A stretch of DNA of 13,064 nucleotides from BS750m-G4 sp964472195 (GCA_964472195.1 CAYYJH010000079.1:1-13064), one strand, 5' to 3'; positions 5,984-13,064 are shown, counted from the stretch's first letter. Translations and numbers: made by a program. The notes: generated from the letters alone by a model not told the origin.

Positions 5984-7933
5984 ATGGATATAGGACCATT
6001 AAAAAATATTTTATTGAGAAGTTCACTCATACTCTATCTTTTAACAAATGTGAACGTAAGTTTTTCACAGGATGATAGTGTTAAATATTCAACGGATGAA
6101 ATTATCATTACCGGTACAAGATTATACACAGATATTTATTCATCACCTTCGAAAATCGATGTCTTCGATAGTGAACAAATTCAAAACAGGAATGGTGAAA
6201 GGTTATCCGATATTCTTCAAATGGCAGGAGAAGTTTACATAAAATCATACGGAGGAAATTCGTCTTTAAAAACAATCTCATACAATGGATTAACTCAGGA
6301 AAATATTTTAATTTTGTTGGACGGAGTTAGAATGAATTCGTTTCAAAATTCACAGATAGACCTTTCGCTAATCAATAAAGATAATATAGAAAGGGTTGAA
6401 GTAATAAACAATGGTCACAGTTCCGTTTACGGTTCTGATGCTTCGGGTGGAGTTGTGAACGTTGTTACAAAAAGTAATTATCCTTTTGAAAGTGATTTTA
6501 GTATAAATATTTTGAATCAATACGGTTCCTTTGGGTATAAGAAACTCTTCTTAAATGCTTCGAAGAAAATAGACAGGTTAACAGTCGGGTTTAAATATGC
6601 AAACGAATCATCGAAGGATGACTTTGATTATTATTATTTTAACGGTGTATCGGAAATAATGAAGAGCAGGGAGAATTCTGATTACGGATTCACAAATTAT
6701 ACTTTCACTGCACAGTTCCCCTTAAGTGAAAAAGAAAAAATTAATTTCTATTCTGACTATTTAGAAAATGAAAGATCAATACCGGGTATAGAAACAGGTT
6801 CGCCCTCATCAGACACTAAACAATTCGATAGAAATTGGAATAACGTCTTGACGTATGAAAATACTATTGGTCATAACTTTAATATCAAGAGTAGTTTTAA
6901 TTTTCAGAATAACCTGATGAATTATAATAATGGTACAATCACAAACAGTTATTACAAAAATCTTGTGTACACAAGTAATTCACAATTAAATTTTAATACT
7001 AAAAAAATTAAAACTTCTGTTGGTTATGATTTAAGCTATGCTAAGCTAAAGAGCAACGAAGTTGAAGACAATGCGAAACGAATACAAACAGGAATATATT
7101 TACTCTCTGAGATACAATTATTCTCGAATGGTAGTTTAAAGATTTATCCTTCTATTAGATTTGATAACTACTCTGATGTAAACAAAAATTATCTCTCATC
7201 GAACTTAGGTTTAAATTACAAGCCATTCCATAGTATTAAACTTCATTTCAGAACAAGTATAGGAAATAATTTAAGGACACCAACATTTAATGAGCTATAC
7301 TGGAAGAATTCAGGTAACAAAGAGCTAAATTCAGAGAGGTCGATAAATTTCGATGCCGGTTTGATTTATAATTTCGAGTTTATTTCTAATAATACACTCG
7401 ACCTATCATACACTTATATAAATTCCAGGGATAAAATTATCTGGAGACCGACTTCTAACGGATTATGGCTGCCGGCTAATCTTGCAAGTTCAAGATCGGA
7501 TGTTCTTTCCGTTGATTTGAATTTAGACAAATCGTTTTCGAAAGATGTATATTCTTCTATAATTCTCAAGTATGCATATACCTCTTCTGTTAATAAAAAC
7601 AGTGAGTATCCTGACGATCTTTCATTTAATAAACAGATATTTTACGTACCGAAAAATAATTTTAAAGTAAATATTAGTTTGTTTGTTAAAAATGTTGGTA
7701 TGAACTTATTTTATGATCTCATTGGAAAAAGGTATACCAATTTTGAAAATACGAGTTATCTTCCGGCAACAGAATTACTCGATGGTAATATCTTCATAAA
7801 TTTTGAGATGTTCGAGATAGATATTCAAACAAAGTTCGAGGTGAACAATATTTTGAATAAAAATTATCAATTGGTTTCAGGATACCCGATGCCTTTACGG
7901 AATTATAAACTGGGTTTTTCATTAACATATTAA
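5984..7933 (+). CDS. btuB: TonB-dependent outer-membrane receptor for vitamin B12 (BtuB-like)
   Basis: The 649-residue outer-membrane receptor would use TonB energy to import cobalamin. It starts with a signal peptide whose hydrophobic core is at about residues 9-27, with cleavage probably near SFS-QDD (28-31). A TonB-box-like DEIIITGTR (39-47) follows. The plug domain (about 53-163) contains LSDIL, NILILLDGVRMN, IERVEVI and VYGSDASGGVVNVVTK. The rest is a beta-barrel of repeated amphipathic strands ending in the aromatic-terminated LGFSLTY. The length fits BtuB (about 600-650). Specificity for B12 is inferred from the cobalamin riboswitch directly upstream and from the downstream adenosyltransferase. 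The ATG at 5984 lies 17 bases after the terminator T-tract and has no Shine-Dalgarno sequence. Confidence 0.93.
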   Translation: MDIGPLKNILLRSSLILYLLTNVNVSFSQDDSVKYSTDEIIITGTRLYTDIYSSPSKIDVFDSEQIQNRNGERLSDILQMAGEVYIKSYGGNSSLKTISYNGLTQENILILLDGVRMNSFQNSQIDLSLINKDNIERVEVINNGHSSVYGSDASGGVVNVVTKSNYPFESDFSINILNQYGSFGYKKLFLNASKKIDRLTVGFKYANESSKDDFDYYYFNGVSEIMKSRENSDYGFTNYTFTAQFPLSEKEKINFYSDYLENERSIPGIETGSPSSDTKQFDRNWNNVLTYENTIGHNFNIKSSFNFQNNLMNYNNGTITNSYYKNLVYTSNSQLNFNTKKIKTSVGYDLSYAKLKSNEVEDNAKRIQTGIYLLSEIQLFSNGSLKIYPSIRFDNYSDVNKNYLSSNLGLNYKPFHSIKLHFRTSIGNNLRTPTFNELYWKNSGNKELNSERSINFDAGLIYNFEFISNNTLDLSYTYINSRDKIIWRPTSNGLWLPANLASSRSDVLSVDLNLDKSFSKDVYSSIILKYAYTSSVNKNSEYPDDLSFNKQIFYVPKNNFKVNISLFVKNVGMNLFYDLIGKRYTNFENTSYLPATELLDGNIFINFEMFEIDIQTKFEVNNILNKNYQLVSGYPMPLRNYKLGFSLTY

Positions 7934-7943
7934 CAATTTTAAA

Positions 7944-8606
7944 ATGTTAAAAAGCAAAAATAAGATAACTTCAGGAATAGGCGGTGGTAAACTCAAAGAA
8001 AAAATGATAGCCACTATTAAGAGTTATAAAAAATTATCAGATGAAGATAAAAACTGTTTTCATATCTATTACGGATATGGGAAAGGAAAGACAACCAGTG
8101 CTGTCGGTCTCGCAATAAGAGCTTTGGGGGCGGAGAAAAGAGTCGCTATAGTTCAATTTGATAAAGGATACGATGGGAAGAATGAGCACTATTCTGAAAG
8201 GAATGTGCTAAGAGAATTGATCAAATTGGATTATCCATTAGAACTTTATACTACCGGTTGCGAGAGAATGTTAAAAGATGGAACATTTAGATTTAAGAAT
8301 GAAGAAAGAGATTTGCAGGATGCGAGGAAGGGTTTTATGATTGCAAAAAAATTAATCCTGAAAGGTAAACAGGATCTATTGATACTCGATGAAGCGATTG
8401 CTGCTGTTACATATAATTTATTGAAAAAGAAAGATATTGAAGAACTCATTTCACTGTATAAAAAAAATAAGAGGTTTGAACTTGTAATGACGGGACATAA
8501 ACTGTGGAAAGGTCTTGCGGAGAAAGCTGACCTCGTAACAGAGATGAAAAAGATCAAGCACTATTTTGATAAAGGTATTCCAGCAAGAGAGGGGATTGAG
8601 TTTTAA
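7944..8606 (+). CDS. cobO: Cob(I)alamin (corrinoid) adenosyltransferase, CobO/BtuR family
   Basis: The 220-residue cytoplasmic ATP:corrinoid adenosyltransferase transfers the adenosyl group of ATP to Co(I) corrinoid, making coenzyme B12. Seen directly: the P-loop GYGKGKTTS at residues 44-52 (the family's typical GNGKGKTT), LILDE (146-150), VMTGH (181-185), where most homologues have TGR, ADLVTEMKKIKH (195-206) and the family C-terminus GIPAREGIEF (211-220). The first 20 residues are basic and glycine-rich; Met21 at 8004 is a possible alternative start, but only 10 bases separate this ATG from the btuB stop, which favours the longer form and co-transcription. Salvage of imported cobalamin fits the riboswitch operon. 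PduO and EutT are excluded, being different folds. Confidence 0.93.
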   Translation: MLKSKNKITSGIGGGKLKEKMIATIKSYKKLSDEDKNCFHIYYGYGKGKTTSAVGLAIRALGAEKRVAIVQFDKGYDGKNEHYSERNVLRELIKLDYPLELYTTGCERMLKDGTFRFKNEERDLQDARKGFMIAKKLILKGKQDLLILDEAIAAVTYNLLKKKDIEELISLYKKNKRFELVMTGHKLWKGLAEKADLVTEMKKIKHYFDKGIPAREGIEF

Positions 8607-8674
8607 TAATGTTGAATGACAAATGCTTAATGTAAAATTATTTTAAAAAACTATTTTCTATAGATTACTTCAAT

Positions 8675-9724
8675 ATGAAAAATACTCTCCATTTTATTTG
8701 TCTTTTAGTTTTAACTATAATATCGCTTTCAGGCTGCACAAGAGAGGAGATAATAATACCAGAACCTCCCGTTGTACTCACAACGAACGGTGCTTACATT
8801 TTATCGGAAGGAGGAGTGAATCCCGGGTCGTCAAAACTTTCGTTTTATAGTATTACAAAGGACTCGTTTTATACGAATATTTTTTCATCCGGTATCCTGG
8901 GTTTATTTCCCAGTGGTCTTATATTTAAAAGCAACAATTTATTTTTAACGGAACAGGGAAACTTTGGTTCAGCGGGAAAAATCTATAAGCTCGATACAAA
9001 TGGTTCTATGTTATTGTCACAGGTTGTCGGAACAAATCCTTATTCCTTAGCAGCGGCTAATAATAAAATTTATATTTCAAATGGACCCGCAGGTAATGTT
9101 TCTGTTGTTGATATGAATAGTCTTTCCTTTGTGAGAAACATCAGGGTTGGTGTATACCCGCAGGAGATCATGGCAATTGGTAATAAAATATTTGTTTGCA
9201 ATACAAGTTTGTTCGGAGGTGCCCAGGATTCAACCGTGTCTGTTATAGACGCAACTACCGATAATGTGGTAAAGACTATTATTGTTCAAAAAGATCCTTC
9301 TTCGCTGGCAATAACAAACGATAATAAATTACTTGTCGGATGTCCCGGGCAATTCGGTTATGTTTATTTAATCGACCCGGGTTCTTACAACAAATTAGAT
9401 TCATTCTTGTCAATCGATGGTTTCGGGAAGGATATAGCTGTCGACAGTGAGAGTGATGATATTTTTTTTATTTCTAATTCGAATAACATTACAAAAATTA
9501 ATCTCGTTAGCAGGGTAAGTTCAATTTTATTAGCAAATCCAAGCCCAGCCTCCGTTTTGTTTTACGGTTATAACTATGAATCAGTGAATAAAAAACACTA
9601 TGTATGTGATGCGAAAAACTTTGCGGTTGCTGGAAGCTTAAATATCTATAATGAAATTGGAGCATTAGAAAAAATCTACACGACAGGAATTGCTCCAAGA
9701 AGAATTGTCTTTAAAATAGATTGA
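8675..9724 (+). CDS. YncE/DUF5074-like beta-propeller lipoprotein, BtuG candidate
   Basis: The 349-residue product has a type II signal peptide with lipobox LSGC (Cys21) and a short linker. It is then built from repeated four-stranded blades resembling YVTN/YncE propellers: for example NKIYISNGPAGNVSVVDMNS (130-149) and DSTVSVIDATTDNVVKTI (185-202), followed by DPSSLAITNDNKLLVGC (207-223). The opening AYILSEGG is typical of DUF5074 surface proteins. In Bacteroides thetaiotaomicron, BtuG lipoproteins are seven-bladed propellers that bind B12 at the cell surface and cap BtuB. Here the gene is 68 bases downstream of cobO in a riboswitch-controlled cluster, so a BtuG-like role is a reasonable inference. 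A generic surface-layer propeller is the alternative. TTGAAT (8612-8617) and TAAAAT (8633-8638) could form a weak internal promoter. Confidence 0.82.
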   Translation: MKNTLHFICLLVLTIISLSGCTREEIIIPEPPVVLTTNGAYILSEGGVNPGSSKLSFYSITKDSFYTNIFSSGILGLFPSGLIFKSNNLFLTEQGNFGSAGKIYKLDTNGSMLLSQVVGTNPYSLAAANNKIYISNGPAGNVSVVDMNSLSFVRNIRVGVYPQEIMAIGNKIFVCNTSLFGGAQDSTVSVIDATTDNVVKTIIVQKDPSSLAITNDNKLLVGCPGQFGYVYLIDPGSYNKLDSFLSIDGFGKDIAVDSESDDIFFISNSNNITKINLVSRVSSILLANPSPASVLFYGYNYESVNKKHYVCDAKNFAVAGSLNIYNEIGALEKIYTTGIAPRRIVFKID

Positions 9725-9780
9725 TATACGCGTACCACGAAATAAATTTTAAATATCACTAAGTATAATTATCTTTATCC

Positions 9781-10818
9781 ATGATTGAATTTAAAGATAA
9801 AGATTCGAATAAAGAAATAACAGTATCGGATTATCCTGCCAGCAGCAAACTTATCGGTGAAGAAACTGAAACCGGTGATCTCAAGATATTCATTAATGAA
9901 TACACTTTATCCGAAATAGATTCCTTTTTATCGAGTGATGTTGAAATAGAATTGGGCGGAGTTTTATTAGGAAGTGTCAACATTGATATAAACGGTAATA
10001 AGTTTATTGTAATAAAAGATATTGTAATTGCACGCCATACTAATGCTTCCATTTCAAGATTGACTTTTACTCATGATACTTGGGAATACATAAATAATAA
10101 AGCAGATGAAGAGCATCCTGATAAAATAATTGTCGGGTGGTTTCACTCCCATCCGGGGCACACCGTCTTCCTATCGAGTTATGATGTGTTTATACAGGAA
10201 AACTTTTTCAATAGTGATTTTATGACTGCGTATGTGTATGATCCAACTGTACGGGAAAGAGGTTTTTTTTTCATGAAAGAGGGTAAAGTAAAAAAAGCAA
10301 ATGGGTATTATGTATTCTCATCATCCACTAAAAAAAACTTTAATTCGAAATTCAATGAAATTTCCAAAGAGGATATAGATAACATGAAAAAAAATCCTGT
10401 TAAACAACAAAACATTCTCAATATAAAGTATATAATAGTATTTATACTTTTAACGGCAAATATTATACTTTCATTGATATTGCTGTATAACTATAGTGAA
10501 TTAAAAGATGAAACTGTTAATGCGAACGAATTAAATAAGAAAATTAGTGATTTGAATGAAGATTATAATAAACTAAATGAAAAATTAAACGGATTGATAC
10601 TGAGTACTGAAATTCCAGCTGATACAAACAAAGTACAACAAGAATCCCGAAATGTTGTAAAGTATGTTGTGAAGTCAGGAGACAGTTTGAAGAAAATTGC
10701 ACTGGATTTTTACAAAGATGAAACCATGTATACTCTTATTATCAGGCACAACAAATTACGGGATGAGTTCGATATTTATACAGGACAGGTTCTTGAAATA
10801 CCATTACCCGAGAATTAA
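9781..10818 (+). CDS. Membrane-anchored JAMM/MPN (JAB) metalloprotease with C-terminal LysM
   Basis: The 345-residue product has three parts. The N-terminal JAB/MPN domain (about 34-180) carries a full JAMM zinc-protease motif: Glu57 in ELGGVLLG, then FHSHPGHTVFLSSYD with His122, His124, Ser132 and Asp135. JAMM enzymes of this type remove ubiquitin-like tags by cleaving isopeptide bonds. One transmembrane helix spans about 214-237, with basic residues before it, predicting the JAB domain in the cytoplasm. A coiled-coil-like stretch (about 240-272) leads to a LysM domain (about 294-341, YVVKSGDSLKKIA to YTGQVLEIP), which would bind peptidoglycan in the periplasm. There is no signal peptide. 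A TATAAT at 9764-9769 precedes the gene without a good -35. The E2-like gene begins 10 bases downstream, strongly implying a joint function. Confidence 0.93.
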   Translation: MIEFKDKDSNKEITVSDYPASSKLIGEETETGDLKIFINEYTLSEIDSFLSSDVEIELGGVLLGSVNIDINGNKFIVIKDIVIARHTNASISRLTFTHDTWEYINNKADEEHPDKIIVGWFHSHPGHTVFLSSYDVFIQENFFNSDFMTAYVYDPTVRERGFFFMKEGKVKKANGYYVFSSSTKKNFNSKFNEISKEDIDNMKKNPVKQQNILNIKYIIVFILLTANIILSLILLYNYSELKDETVNANELNKKISDLNEDYNKLNEKLNGLILSTEIPADTNKVQQESRNVVKYVVKSGDSLKKIALDFYKDETMYTLIIRHNKLRDEFDIYTGQVLEIPLPEN

Positions 10819-10828
10819 ACATGATACA

Positions 10829-11374
10829 ATGAGTCCACGACAAAGAAGATTAAACGCAGATTTTGAAAAACTAAAATTAGAATTTACAAACCATCCTTAC
10901 ATAAGTTTTGAGTACAATGCTGAAGAAGGTTCTGTTCCGGAAAGATATTTTGTGAATTACAATAATGTAAAGGGCGTTAAGTTAGCAAAAGATTCAACCT
11001 CAGAAAAGAAAAAGGTCGATACAATAGATAACCACAGGATAGAAATCTATTTACACATCGATTACCCAAGAATGAAACCCCAATGTTATATTTTGACAGA
11101 AATTTTTCATCCGAATTTCAGAATGGCTTCTCCTCACGACGTTTGCATTGGTGATTATTGGGCATCGGGTGAGACGCTTGTCGATTTGATTTATCAAATA
11201 GGTGAAATGATTCAATATCAAAATTATAATGTGACAAGCCCTCTAAACGGTGTTGCTTCGAAGTGGGCACGTGAAAATGAAGATATGTTTCCTATCGATA
11301 AGAAAAACCTGCGTCAGGGAGAAGTGGAAATTGAACTGAAGAAGAAACAGAGAGTAGATATTGAACTGAAATAA
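10829..11374 (+). CDS. Ubiquitin-conjugating enzyme E2-like (UBC fold) protein
   Basis: The 181-residue protein has the linear layout of an E2 enzyme: an N-terminal helix (RRLNADFEKLKLEF), beta strands with HIDYP (76-80) and KP (83-84), then ILTEIFHPN with HPN at 94-96. The candidate catalytic Cys106 (DVCIGDYW) follows 10 residues after the Asn, about two more than in classical E2s. Next come Trp111, the helix TLVDLIYQIGEMIQ (116-129) and the PLN motif (138-140) leading into the last helix (GVASKWAREN). E2s carry ubiquitin-like proteins as thioesters. An in-frame ATG lies at 10697, but it would overlap the JAB gene by 122 bases and add 44 residues unlike an E2; I chose 10829, which begins MSPRQRR. 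The tail is Lys/Glu-rich with a repeat of VEIELK/VDIELK. The adjacent JAB supports a conjugation and deconjugation role. Confidence 0.87.
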   Translation: MSPRQRRLNADFEKLKLEFTNHPYISFEYNAEEGSVPERYFVNYNNVKGVKLAKDSTSEKKKVDTIDNHRIEIYLHIDYPRMKPQCYILTEIFHPNFRMASPHDVCIGDYWASGETLVDLIYQIGEMIQYQNYNVTSPLNGVASKWARENEDMFPIDKKNLRQGEVEIELKKKQRVDIELK

Positions 11375-11404
11375 CAGAAATTACTCTAATTAACCATTTA
11401 ACTC

Positions 11405-11465
11405 GTTGCGAAGTTACAGTTTCGCAATGTCATTTTACTTTCATAACGAAGCAAGGGCTTCGTTA
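11405..11465. terminator. Two hairpins after the E2-like gene, possible terminator region
   Basis: TTGCGAA (11406-11412) pairs with TTCGCAA (11421-11427) and is followed by a T-rich stretch (TCATTTTACTTT). A second, perfect 9-base stem pairs TAACGAAGC (11444-11452) with GCTTCGTTA (11457-11465) around an AAGG loop, but is followed by a purine-rich run instead of a U-tract. Either could end the JAB-E2 transcript. The 252-base gap 11375-11626 otherwise contains the left RAYT hairpin and no recognisable gene. Confidence 0.5.
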
Positions 11466-11549
11466 AGAGGGGAAAAAGGAAACAAATATTAATTTTTGCA
11501 CGGCGCGAAGTACAATATAAAGCAAGTATTAATCCTATGTAATATTACT

Positions 11550-11581
11550 ACTCACCAGCTGTTGGTGTTATCACCAACAGC
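11550..11581 (+). repeat. Left REP-like hairpin of the RAYT gene
   Basis: ACTCACC (11550-11556) leads into a perfect 10-base stem, GCTGTTGGTG (11558-11567) with CACCAACAGC (11572-11581), around a TTAT loop. The same core stem, TGTTGGTG/CACCAACA, recurs in inverted orientation on the other side of the transposase gene, preceded on the complementary strand by ACTTACC. This matches the way RAYT genes are bracketed by REP palindromes. Confidence 0.8.
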
Positions 11582-11626
11582 AAATATCATATATTATTTC
11601 TTAAAAAGAATTTATTTTTATGGTTA

Positions 11627-12166
11627 ATGGAAACTTATGAACCAAATAATTATATTAGCTTTTTTACATCTACAATTTTAGAATGGAGAAAATTACTGTA
11701 TAATGACAAATACAAAGTCAAAATAATAGATAGTATGAAATTTCTTGTTGAAGATGGCAGAACTGATATATATGCATTTGTTATCATGCCAAATCATATA
11801 CATATAGTTTGGAAAATTAAGGAAAACCATATACTTCAAAATGTACAAAGGGATTTCCTCAAATATACTGCTCAGCAAATCATTTTCGATTTAAAGAAAA
11901 ATAATCCGGAAGAACTTAATAAATTTTATGTAGATGCAAAAGATAGAAAACACCAAATCTGGAAGCGAAATCCTATTAGTTCAAGACTTGGACACGAAAA
12001 TATTATTGTTCAAAAGATTAATTATATACATTCAAATCCAATAAGCAAGAACTGGAAACTAACAGAAGATATTACTGAATATAAATATAGTTCTGCAAGA
12101 TTTTATTATAAAGGTATCGATGATTTTGGTTTTCTTACACATTATGCAGAAGCAAATTATAAATGA
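11627..12166 (+). CDS. REP-associated tyrosine transposase (RAYT, Y1 HUH family)
   Basis: The 179-residue protein belongs to the IS200-like Y1 transposase superfamily, in the REP-associated branch. Seen directly: an N-terminal YISFFTSTILEWRKLL segment, the HUH motif in MPNHIHIVW (His57 and His59), and INYIHSNP (131-138) with the candidate nucleophile Tyr133, followed by the YKYSSARFY segment (152-160) that is typical of RAYTs (usually WSS). Such enzymes nick and rejoin single-stranded REP hairpins in the chromosome. An ATG at 11620 is out of frame and closes quickly, so 11627 is the start. It appears intact. The gene is bracketed by matching hairpins at 11550-11581 and 12173-12204. It is more AT-rich than its neighbours, which fits acquired DNA. 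Confidence 0.9.
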   Translation: METYEPNNYISFFTSTILEWRKLLYNDKYKVKIIDSMKFLVEDGRTDIYAFVIMPNHIHIVWKIKENHILQNVQRDFLKYTAQQIIFDLKKNNPEELNKFYVDAKDRKHQIWKRNPISSRLGHENIIVQKINYIHSNPISKNWKLTEDITEYKYSSARFYYKGIDDFGFLTHYAEANYK

Positions 12167-12172
12167 CGAATA

Positions 12173-12204
12173 GTTGTTGGTGAAAACACCAACAACGGGT
12201 AAGT
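12173..12204 (-). repeat. Right REP-like hairpin of the RAYT gene
   Basis: A perfect 10-base stem, GTTGTTGGTG (12173-12182) with CACCAACAAC (12187-12196), surrounds an AAAA loop and is followed by GGGTAAGT (12197-12204). Read on the complement, this gives ACTTACCC before the hairpin, closely matching the left end's ACTCACCA. The two ends are therefore inverted copies of one element. It begins 6 bases after the transposase stop codon. Confidence 0.8.
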
Positions 12205-12326
12205 TACTATATGTTCCCAGGGAGACGTGTATGAAGTAGGTAGGTACTTTAGGGTGCGAGAATTTTAAGGAAAATCAATAAGACTAAATTCATCCTATTT
12301 ATTAGTACATTTACATAATTTTTGGC

Positions 12327-12357
12327 TTGAATTATTAATTGATTATTACGATATAGT
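12327..12357 (+). promoter_or_regulatory. Weak candidate promoter for the secreted repeat protein
   Basis: TTGAAT (12327-12332) and TATAGT (12352-12357) resemble a housekeeping promoter but with a long 19-base spacer. TATAAA at 12357-12362 overlaps as an alternative -10. The leader to the ATG would be about 70 bases. The region 12205-12432 is AT-rich and shows no gene. Support is weak because composition alone can give such matches. Confidence 0.25.
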
Positions 12358-12432
12358 ATAAAATAAAGCAATTCCTATTTTTAATTTTACTTCTAAATAC
12401 AATTCATTAACAAAATTCAGAAAGGAAAAGTA

Positions 12433-13053
12433 ATGAAAAAAATCTTATTCTTTTTAACCGCTTTTCTGTTATTAGTTTCTTTTATAGATTCTAATGCTCA
12501 AGCGGTAGACGACTGGAGCTGGAGCCATCCAAGACCAGGCGGACAGACACTGAGATGGTGTCAGATGTTTAACGCCAATACATACTATGCCGTAGGATAC
12601 GGCGGAAATTTCTTTAAGACAACCAACGGCGGTACAACATGGAAGCATACTGTATGCAGCATTCCATGGAGAGGTACAAATTCTACATTGTACGATGCTC
12701 ATTTCTTCAATATGAATACAGGTGTAGTAGCCGGTTACAAAGAAATATTCAGGACAACCGACGGCGGTAATACATGGGATACATGTGCGGGTGTTACATC
12801 ACAAACATCTACCCATTATAAATTCTCTTTCATAAACAGCAATACCGGTTTTGTTGCTGGTGCATCCGGTAGGGTTTTTAAGACTACTAATGCTGGTGTA
12901 TCCTGGACACCTACACCTGACCCTACTGCAGGGACTTCTTCAAAGTATAGCTGTTATTTCATTAATGCCAACACCGGGATGGTAGGAGAGAGCAGTGCTG
13001 ATATCTGGAGAACAACAAACGGCGGAGCGAACTGGTATGAAATTAATCTATGA
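12433..13053 (+). CDS. Secreted Ycf48/BNR-type repeat protein, possibly truncated
   Basis: The 206-residue product has a Sec signal peptide (MKK, hydrophobic core to about residue 17, SNAQA near 20-24, with cleavage probably after an Ala there). The mature part carries four repeats with the pattern hydrophobic-[FW]-K/R-TT-[DN]-x-G-x-[ST/N]-W, ending at Trp70, Trp115, Trp158 and Trp201, about 43-45 residues apart, each followed by a [FI]-N-x-NTG strand. This is the Ycf48/sialidase-like propeller repeat often seen in large secreted proteins of this bacterial group. A clear ribosome binding site (AAAGGA) precedes the ATG. Only four repeats fit before the stop, fewer than a complete six- or seven-bladed propeller, and there is no C-terminal secretion domain. 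This suggests a premature stop or frameshift near the window end. Confidence 0.8.
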   Translation: MKKILFFLTAFLLLVSFIDSNAQAVDDWSWSHPRPGGQTLRWCQMFNANTYYAVGYGGNFFKTTNGGTTWKHTVCSIPWRGTNSTLYDAHFFNMNTGVVAGYKEIFRTTDGGNTWDTCAGVTSQTSTHYKFSFINSNTGFVAGASGRVFKTTNAGVSWTPTPDPTAGTSSKYSCYFINANTGMVGESSADIWRTTNGGANWYEINL

Positions 13054-13064
13054 GGTGCATAGTA

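Noticed and set aside
10697..10828. Upstream in-frame ATG that would lengthen the E2-like protein by 44 residues
   Set aside because: It overlaps the JAB/LysM gene by 122 bases in another frame, the added residues do not resemble an E2 N-terminus, and the ATG at 10829 lies 10 bases after the JAB stop.
11375..11626. Possible small ubiquitin-like gene after the E2-like gene
   Set aside because: The gap contains hairpins and stop codons; no frame of useful length or beta-grasp character is visible.
1..13064. CRISPR array, tRNA or rRNA genes
   Set aside because: No regularly spaced direct repeats, cloverleaf-like sequences or rRNA motifs were seen on either strand.

Overview
This AT-rich window most resembles the chromosome of a free-living Gram-negative bacterium of the Bacteroidota/Chlorobiota/Ignavibacteriota group. 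This is an inference from several points. Most starts lack a clear Shine-Dalgarno sequence. There is a Bacteroides-like serine palmitoyltransferase, a BtuB receptor with a BtuG-like lipoprotein, and a secreted Ycf48-type repeat protein. Lipoproteins and a TonB-dependent receptor show that there is an outer membrane.

Layout. Positions 1-230 hold no gene, only a dense cluster of GC-rich palindromes. On the minus strand, an extended SDR oxidoreductase (1908-2894) precedes arginyl-tRNA synthetase (argS, 231-1877). Diverging from the SDR across a 115-bp gap is a tight plus-strand cluster. It holds a serine palmitoyltransferase-like enzyme, a small acidic lipoprotein, a P-loop (UPF0200/dephospho-CoA-kinase-like) kinase and a dCMP deaminase whose start overlaps the kinase stop by 4 bases.

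Next comes a vitamin B12 block. A cobalamin riboswitch (about 5683-5862) is followed by an intrinsic terminator, a BtuB-like TonB-dependent receptor, a cob(I)alamin adenosyltransferase and a beta-propeller lipoprotein resembling BtuG. Together they would capture B12 at the cell surface, import it and convert it to the coenzyme, with the riboswitch shutting expression off when B12 is plentiful.

The most unusual content is at 9781-11374. A membrane-anchored JAMM/MPN metalloprotease with a C-terminal LysM domain is followed 10 bases later by a protein with the hallmarks of a ubiquitin-conjugating enzyme (E2): a YP turn, HPN, a cysteine 10 residues later, then a Trp and a PLN motif. I see no E1 or ubiquitin-like protein in the window, so this looks like a compact or orphan E2 plus deconjugase module, possibly working at the cell envelope.

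The right end holds a REP-associated tyrosine transposase (RAYT) gene flanked by two matching hairpins in inverted orientation. The last gene is a secreted Ycf48/BNR-like repeat protein that stops abruptly close to the window edge.
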